Source: Ariolimax columbianus (lineage: Eukaryota > Mollusca > Gastropoda > Stylommatophora > Arionidae). Taken from it: a stretch of DNA of 64,000 nt. Each line of letters begins with the position of its first letter. Position 1 is the first letter of the stretch. Where the stretch lies: assembly GCA_036924085.1 (NCBI GenBank), contig JAVGWX010000013.1:47391175-47455174 (forward strand). The letters run 5' to 3'. A program made the translations under genes and the position numbers. A model generated the notes under the pieces. It searched no databases. It was given only the letters and a program-made list of their open reading frames with translations, and had not been told where the DNA came from. This document shows positions 54,101 through 63,100 of this stretch, in pieces.

Positions 54101-57100
54101 CTCTAACCAATTTTGCATTGTCTCTATTACCTCATCCATCAGCTGCCTTGGTATCCATGTGCTACACACTTTCCTATAACCGAGGTCATCATGGACAATT
54201 TTGTGCACAGAGCTGTGACACATGTTGAAATGTGCGGCTATTTCATCAATAGTGATTACCTGTTGCCACGGACTAGCTGGTCGATTTGCTGTTTCACTGT
54301 GTGAATTGCCAAGATTGCTGGTCTCATATAGCAGTTTGTCAATGATGTTTTGTCTTCCATTTTGAAATCTTTCTGCCCATTCATATACTCTTCTCTGACT
54401 CAAACAACTATTTCTGGGCCTCCATACTGAACCATCATTCTTCTGTAGATTTTAGAAGGTTTCACACTCTCTGTCTACAAAATTTGTAGGACTCGGTGGT
54501 CTTGAAGTAAGTTGTCCGCCTCGGGTGCCGGAGGTCCCGTGTTCGAAACACGGTGGAGATTTTTTTTCATGTTGATCTTCTGGTTAAAAAAATTCCCTTC
54601 ATCTCTGGATAGTAAGATCAGACTCCCATGTTCAGTATCGAGCATGCTAAAAATTGCTTGGCAGTTAGAAATCGAAAAGAGTAGGTTTAACAACCGCTGC
54701 CCGGACAAAATTCAAATTAAAAATCTACCAAAGCTATTGCACCTTGCCCCAGGTGTTAACTCTTTAAGGCCATAATTTTTTTAAAATTTGACTTTCCTTA
54801 ATTATTACACAAGTTATATATCAAATTAAAGGAAAATGAATGTGCAGTAAGAATATGAAGGTCATGTAGAATTTCATAAAATATTACCAGTATAAAATAT
54901 TATTATTGTCATTTTTTGCAATAAAAACATGTTCACACACAAAAATGTCACCAATACATGAAAACCTAAACCACTGAAACGTAATGCAGATTGGTCTAAT
55001 GTACTTCAAAATAACAGTAATCCACACATGAATAATATGGACAAAAAAATAATTTTCTCTAGCACTCAAATGGAGTTGATATGTCACTGAGTTGCAGGTC
55101 TCCATTCACTCCACATGGTCGACCACATTTTGGCAGCAATCTGAATTTCTGGGTCTCAGTCAGTGAGTGGTGGTGGAATTTGGTACTGAAACCCATTCGC
55201 TATCATGTTCTCTAGAATTTGCTTTAGAAATATTGCATCTTCGTTTTTCTGTTGTCAAACGTTTTTGCCTTTTAGCAGCACTAGGTCCTGGCTGTGACAA
55301 CGCTCCCTCAGCTTCAGCATCAGATTCAGTAGGCTGAGTAGGTTGAATAATATGATATTCTATGTCTAACTCCAATTCAATATCAGAAAAATGTGAATCC
55401 TCGTCACTAAATTCATCTACAGTACACAGCTCTCGAACCTTTTCTACAGATAAAAACAACCTATTATTAGACAATCTTGAAGTGCTAGGTTCACTAAACA
55501 TTTTTGTGATAAACTGACTTGAAAGATGACAAATATTTTTCTACTTTGATTTTCCTCACAATGCACGTCGAAGCTTTTACAATTGAAATGCAAATATGAG
55601 TTACTTCCCTTACTATGTAATGTCAATTAAAATTTAGAAACACTAAAAAAAACTAAACAAAGTTTGTTAACGATATGAGCATTTTTCTGGCATCAAGCGG
55701 ACACAGGAAAAACGCTGACAGCTTTGTTATGACTTTAATAGTTAAGAGCAGCTATAGTTGGCGCCTAACTGGCTGCAGGTCTACTTAGCTCTAGTATTGT
55801 GAGTCTATTAAGATGGACTCACACATCTGTAAAAACCACCCTCCAAGAAACTGGTTGTATGCAGACTCTGTAGAGTCTTTTAAATGAATATAAAGACGTT
55901 GAATTAAGTTAAAAGACGATTAATACCTTTTTGTTCTTCCACGGCTCAAGACGACAGTGAGACGGCCATGTGGTACGCTATAATGCGCATACTACTCTAT
56001 CGTCACAATCCCTACATGAAGTATTGCTAAAGAGCCATTTTGTGTCATTAAATAAGATTTTCCGTTGTACATACTTTTCCATGCCTTAATAATAAAATTG
56101 CTGTTACTTAATTACTGTTCCTCATACATTTAAAAACATACAAATTTGTATCCTTATGCGAAGACATGTAAATTGTTTTGCACATATTTTTGCAGATCCA
56201 AATATTCTGTCAGACACCTTGCAGGCCCACACAGATGCTGTGTGGGGTTTGTCAATACATAGCTCCAAGAACCAGCTGCTGTCATGTTCTGGGGATGGGA
56301 CTGTACGACTCTGGAGTCCTGGAAGCAAATCTCCTCTACTCAATACTTTTTCTGTTGACACAGGTAAATTGCTTATACGTATCTAAGGTGTGTTGTTGTA
56401 TGGTGTTTTTCTTCTTTTTCTGCATTCAACATGAAAAGAACTTTGTTTCGTAGTTTACAGCAGGGCTGCGATATTTCCGACTTTCAGCCGGACACATTCA
56501 ATCTCAGCTGGCTTTTTGGACACTGGGTATTCCCTTCCCTCTGTGATCTCTAAACCGTGTTCTTGTTATTGCCCACAATGAGTAAGTTTACTCTTTATGC
56601 GTCCTGAAAAGGACGTTAAGTGGCGAGTTGTAGTAGCTTTCCTCACATCTCGAACATGCTGATGAAGATTAACTGCAGTCCACCCAACAGTTGTGCAATG
56701 CTTGGCTTAATCTTTTGATGCTCACTGCTACAATCAACCACGTCGATCCAGCTTTAGCCAGACTGCCTTGAAAACAGCCTGTTTCTAGGGAACGTCACAT
56801 AGTAGAGAGACAGTGGTCTTGGTCAGTATATTGTGCCTGACTGTGTAGCGACGTCCTGGTCAGTATGTTGTACCTGACCAGACTAGCATCTCAGTTTCCC
56901 TCCCTAAACCTTAGCTAGACTTAGCCTGTTTACAAAGCATTTTCATATTTTTCTATGATGCACCATTTGTGTGTTATAAATGATAATGTCACCACTTGTC
57001 AACGTCTGTCAATTTTCGGCCTCCGGTGTGTAAACGGGTTTTCTGTCGGCAAAAATAACAGACTAGCGCGGTAAAGGTTATATGAACTTGTGCTGAAATA

Positions 57101-60100
57101 AAGAGAAATGCAGAGGATAGGGTCAAATGGAAAGATGAACAGACATACTCAGACAACCTTACAACCAGTCTCAGAACTGATCAACCAGAGGATAGGGTCA
57201 AATGGAAAGATGAACAGACATAGACAACCTTACAACCAGTCTCAGGACTGATCAACCAGAGGATAGGGTCAAATGAAAAGATGAACAGACATACTCAGAC
57301 AACCTTACAACCAGTCTCAGAACTGATCAACCAGAGGATAGGGTCAAATGGAAAGATGAACAGACATACTCAGACAACCTTAAAACCAGTCTCAGAACTG
57401 ATCAACCAGAGGATAGGGGCAAATGGAAAGATGAACAGACATACTCAGACAACCTTACAACCAGCCTCAGGACTGATCAACCAGAGGATAGGGTCAAATG
57501 GAAAGATGAACAGACATACTCAGACAACCTTACAACCAGTCTCAGGACTGATCAACCAGAGGATAGGGTCAAATGGAAAGATGAACAGACATACTCAGAC
57601 AACCTTACAACCAGTCTCAGGACTGATCAACCAGAGGATAGGGTCAAATGGAAAGATGAACAGACATAGACAACCTTACAACCAGTCTCAGGACTGATCA
57701 ACCAGAGGATAGGGTCAAATGGAAAGATGAACAGACATAGACAACCTTACAACCAGTCTCAGGACTGATCAACCAGATGACGATGATACCATAAAAGATT
57801 GCAAAAATATATTTGTGCTTTCACCTCTAAACCTTTGAAGATGTGTACAATAATATATTTGTGCTTTCACCTCTAAACCTTTGAAGATGTGTACAATAAT
57901 ATATTTGTGCTTTCATTTCTAAACTTTTGAAGATGTGTACAATAATATATTTGTGCTTTCATTTCTAAACTTTTGAAGATGTGTACAATAATATATTTGT
58001 GCTTTCATTACCCAACTCTTTCAGAAGAAGGTGTGCCCACATCAGTAGATTTTGTGCGTTGTGACCCACACCAGATGGTGGCCAGCTACACTTCCTCCAA
58101 CACTTACATTTTCGACATTGAGACAGGGAAACAAGTGCTCATGCTAGAAACTAAAGCCAATTCTGGTGAGTACTCTAGGACGGGCAGTTAGGGGTTGTAG
58201 AATCATTTCTGGTGAGTACTCTAGGATGGGTGGTTAGAGGTTGTAGAACAATTTCTGGTGAGTACACTAGGATCGGTGGTTAGAGGTTGTAAAACAATTT
58301 CTGGTGAGTACACTAGGATCGGTTATTAGAGGTTGTAGAACAATTTCTGGTGAGTACACTAGGATCGGTGGTTAGAGGTTGTAGAACAATTTCTGGTGAG
58401 TACACTAGGATCGGTGGTTAGAGGTTGTAGAACAATTTCTGGTGAGTACACTAGGATGGGTGGTTAGGGACTGTTGAATTATTTCTGGTGAGTACTCTAG
58501 GATGGGTGGTTAGGGGCTGTTGGATCATTTCTGGTGAGAGCTCTAGGGTGGGTAGTTAGGGGCTGTTGAATCATTTCTGGTGAGTGCTCTAGGACAGGTG
58601 GCTAGAAATCATTTCTGGTTAATACTATATAAGCTATTTATGCAGAAGATAGAATAACATACTGCACCATGTGGGGGGGGGGGGGGGGGTGGGGGGCCTC
58701 CACACGCAATCGCAATATCCTCTGCTTCAGTCCGGTAGGTGTGTCGTTTACTAGTCTCCCTGTTTGCAGTTAAATCCTTCGTCGTGTCGTACCATTTTAG
58801 ACCTACGTCTCTCAGCAGACGATCTCGCCATCGCATGGGTGGGCAGCATTGTGGCCGTGCAAAATTGTTTGGCGCCAAATCTTGTTCTGAGTGTCCCTCT
58901 GTTGTCTGGGATGCATACCACATGACCAGCCCTACAATATATGCTAGTCTTCGTGGCCTCCACGACATCTTGAAATAGGATGCATTCTCTGATTTCGACA
59001 TAGTGTGTTCGATCTCTGAGATCCAGAGAACACATCTTTCCATTGCTTGTTGGGTGATGTGAAGTTATGCGTCCTTGCCATGGTATCCTTCAGCTGCAGG
59101 AGTATGGACTTAATGGCATTGAAGCTAGACCAGGCTGCAGCTCTTCATGTAGAAATTTCCTGGTCTAAACTGTGGGAGCCGCGTAGTGCAGTGGTTAGCG
59201 CGCTGGCTTCGCATCTGAGTGATCCTGGGTTCATTCTCCAGTTGAGGCGGTAATGTTTTTTCAGACCGAAACGGCTCTTAGGCCGACCCAGCCTTAAATG
59301 GGTACCGGTTCAGTCTGGGAAGTAAAAGCGGCGAGGGAGAGGAGATGGCTACCACCCTCATATAGCCGAGCATTTGATTTGTGAGATCGCTAACACCTCA
59401 CACCCCTACGGCAGTAATGCTGTGGGTTACTTTACTTTACTTTAAACTTTGGGTTCCACTTATTTCCTGCCCCAGGTACATGTAGACGACATCATCGACC
59501 TGCTTATTTTCCAGCATGATCTCGCATTTGTGCCAGTAGAATTTCTGAGACATTGCATTTTCTTTTTATTAATATGTAGACCAACATCTCTTCCAACCTC
59601 AGCCAGTTCATTCAGGGGGTGTTGAGCCTCCTCAGTTGTGTGCCTGATGAGTAGAATACTTACCTGTCTGCAAGTTCTATAGTCAGCTAATTAGGGCTCC
59701 AAGGCAAGTAGGTCAAATAAAAGGTGTTCTGATTGCAGCAATGATTGTAGAAACATGTATTTTTTCACTCTGACAACATTCACCAAACTACAGTAAGGGT
59801 TGCCAAGTAATAGACACTCTGACAACATGCACCAAACTACAGTAAGGTTTGCCAAGTAATAGACACTCTGAAAACATACACCAAACTAACAGTAAGGGTT
59901 GCCAAGCAATAGACACTCTGACAACATTCACCAAACTACAGTAAGGGTTGCCAAGTAATAGACACTCTGACAACATTCACCAAACTACAGTAAGGGTTGC
60001 CAAGCAATAGACACTCTGACAACATTCACCAAACTACAGTAAGGTTTGCCAAGTAATAGACACTCTGACAACATGCACCAAACTACAGTAAGGTTTGCCA

Positions 60101-63100
60101 AGTAATAGACACTCTGACAACATGCACCAAACTACAGTAAGGTTTGCCAAGTAATAGACACTCTGAAAACATGCACCAAACTACAGTAAGGGTTGCCAAG
60201 TAATAGACACTCTGACAACATTAACCAAACTACAGTAAGGGTTGCCAAATAATAGACACTGACAACATTCACCAAACAACTGTAAAGGTTGCCAAGTAAT
60301 AGACACTCTGACGACATTCACCAAACTACAGTAAGGTTTGCCAAGTAATAGACACTCTGACAACATTCACCAAACTAACAGTAAGTTTTGTCAAGTAATA
60401 GACACTCTGACAACATTCACCAAACTAACAGTAAGGTTTGCCAAGTAATAGACACTCTGACAAATGCACCAAACTACAGTAAGGTTTGCCAAGTAATAGA
60501 CACTCTGACAACATGCACCAAACTACAGTAAGGTTTGCCAAGTAATAGACACTCTGAAAACATGCACCAAACTACAGTAAGGGTTGCCAAGTAATAGACA
60601 CTCTGACAACATTCACCAAACTACAGTAAGGGTTGCCAAATAATAGACACTGACAACATTCACCAAACAACTGTAAAGGTTGCCAAGTAATAGACACTCT
60701 GACGACATTCACCAAACTACAGTAAGGTTTGCCAAGTAATAGACAATCTGACAACATTCACCAAACTAACAGTAAGTTTTGTCAAGTAATAGACACTCTG
60801 ACAACATTCACCAAACTAACAGTAAGGTTTGCCAAGTAATAGACACTCTGACAACATGCACCAAGCTGGCCCACTTACATGAAGAGTGTATTGAAGCAAT
60901 TAGCGAACTCTTTGTAGCAAAATGTTTTACATGATGAGGATGCTAACCCCAATGCACAACCCTATTTAGGGTTAAGACAAATCTAATCAATTAGACTGTA
61001 AAGGATTAACCTTTAGCACGCTACATTTTTTTGGCGAAAATTTGCGCAACTTTATATTTCTCTATGATAGTTGACTTTCAAATTTTTTACCTTTTCTGTT
61101 TGTCGGTCAATAAATAAGATTTTCTTGTGTGTAAAGACACAATTGAATAAAGAACTTGTTGGTATTATTGTTTTTGTTCGTTTCTGAGATACAAAAAGAT
61201 AACGGTGAAAGTTTATTGAAAAACCCCCCCAAAAAATTGGACTTGACCGCTAGGCCTAGTCGCTCCGATAGAAATCCATGGAAACCACAACAACGTATCG
61301 ATACTGTGTTTATAATATCGACACAACTGTTAGTTTTCAATGAAACGTAGTTATTACATCTGAACAAACAAAATAAAAACATCTCTGTAAAGATCTTTCC
61401 CAACAACTTACTTCACTTTTCGCAAAAAGTCGCCCTGCTCCAATCGGCGTTATAAGAAGATAAATCATTCAAAATCCATTTGTAATCTAACATACAATGC
61501 TTTAACCGGCAAAAAAACAACCTGTGTAGATGGACATGACATATTCAGCATAAAAAAATCGCTATGGGTCTCCGTAAATAAAAAATGTTTTTTTTTACAT
61601 TTTGTAGGCCGAGTGTGTCAAAATAATTTTGACAGCCACGCGCTTAAGGTTAAAACATTAATTTAATCTATTAGTCCAGGCTGTACGGAGTTAAGATATG
61701 AATCTAATCAATTAGACCCAACTGTAAAGGGTTAACACTTCTTCATTGTTCCAAATGTTTTCATATTTTTCAGATTCCAGTGGAAGCAACCAGATTAATC
61801 GTGTGATCAACCACCCAACCCTACCAGTTTCCATCACGGCACACGAGGATAGACACATACGATTCTTTGATAATAACACAGGTCAGTCTTCCTGTTCCAG
61901 ATTATAGTACCGCAACCTCTTTTAGTGGAATGCAGTACAGTGAAGGAGCTGACAGCAGCCAGCGCCTCATGACTGGCAGCATGATCAAGAGCCTATTATG
62001 CCACCAAGGGGTTGCCTTGGAAATAGACTGCAACCATGCAGACTGGCTAAGAGATTAGGGATCGAAGATGGAAGGCAAACCTGGTCCTATAAAATGTTGT
62101 GTTGAAATCATGTCGGGTCGAAAAGTGCAGAAATCACAGCCTTGCTGTTTAATCTCCACAATCAGTAAGTTTACTCTGTTCTATGCCCTGAAAAGGGTGA
62201 TAAGGGGTGGGTTGTAGTAGCTTTCCTCACATCCCGAACATTTTCCTCTTCATCTCATGATGAAGGTGCACAGCGGTCCTCCCATGCTTGACTGCATCTT
62301 CGGGCGTCTCGTTAACCAGACTGCCTTGAAAACAGCTTGTTTCCTGGGAATGCTACATGAAAGAGAGATAGTGGTCTTGGCCGATATATTGTGCCTGACC
62401 CTGACTCGACGTCCTGGTAAGTATGTTGTGTCTGACCTGACTAGCGTCTTCGTTCCTCAGCCTTGTTGTAAACTATGACACACACATTCTTTCCATGATG
62501 GACGTCGAAGATCGAAGAAGAATAAATATAATTTTTATTTATCTGTTGTTATGATTTGTTTGTGAGTAGAGAAATACAGAATTTGTGTTAGTTTCTGAGA
62601 TAAATAAAAGAAGATGAAGGTGATAGTGTTGAAAAAACAGTATAACGCTTGCTTTCGGCGTCTTTTGGTTGGAAAAAAAAATGTGCAGACAACATATAAC
62701 CAATGTTTACCATAATGGCCTTATCTATCAATTTTGGCTATAAAGATAATTATTGTATCTACATAAGCAATGTAAACAGATATACCTCAGAAAAATACAT
62801 TGCAAATACTTAACTCCCCCCATTCTCAACAATGGGTAAATCTTCAAATTCAAATCATAAGAAATCATTTCCAAACGTCTAAAACAAATTTCAAATTCGG
62901 CGCTGTTTGTATCTAATCGTACATTATAGAAGCCAGAACTGTCTGCAATCAAAACAGCAGTATTGTTCAGACTATTTCTTTGTAATAGTTTGTTTTTTAA
63001 TTTGATAAGAACGGCTGTCGCTATGCAAGGACTGCAAAGTTGCGAACGGACAAGCTTCGCTCCGCGATTTTTGCTTCCGCAGTTACTCTGGAGCAACACT

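Noticed and set aside
57281..57697. 138-aa ORF made of 25-aa repeats (MNRHTQTTLQPVSELINQRI type)
   Set aside because: Unit lengths of 75 and 69 bp are multiples of 3, so any frame without a stop in the unit stays open. No splice context, start signal or known repeat protein; it lies in intron 9 of striatin.
59788..60757. Series of 61-62-aa minus ORFs (SECLLLGNPYCSL type)
   Set aside because: They are translations of the 49-bp array.
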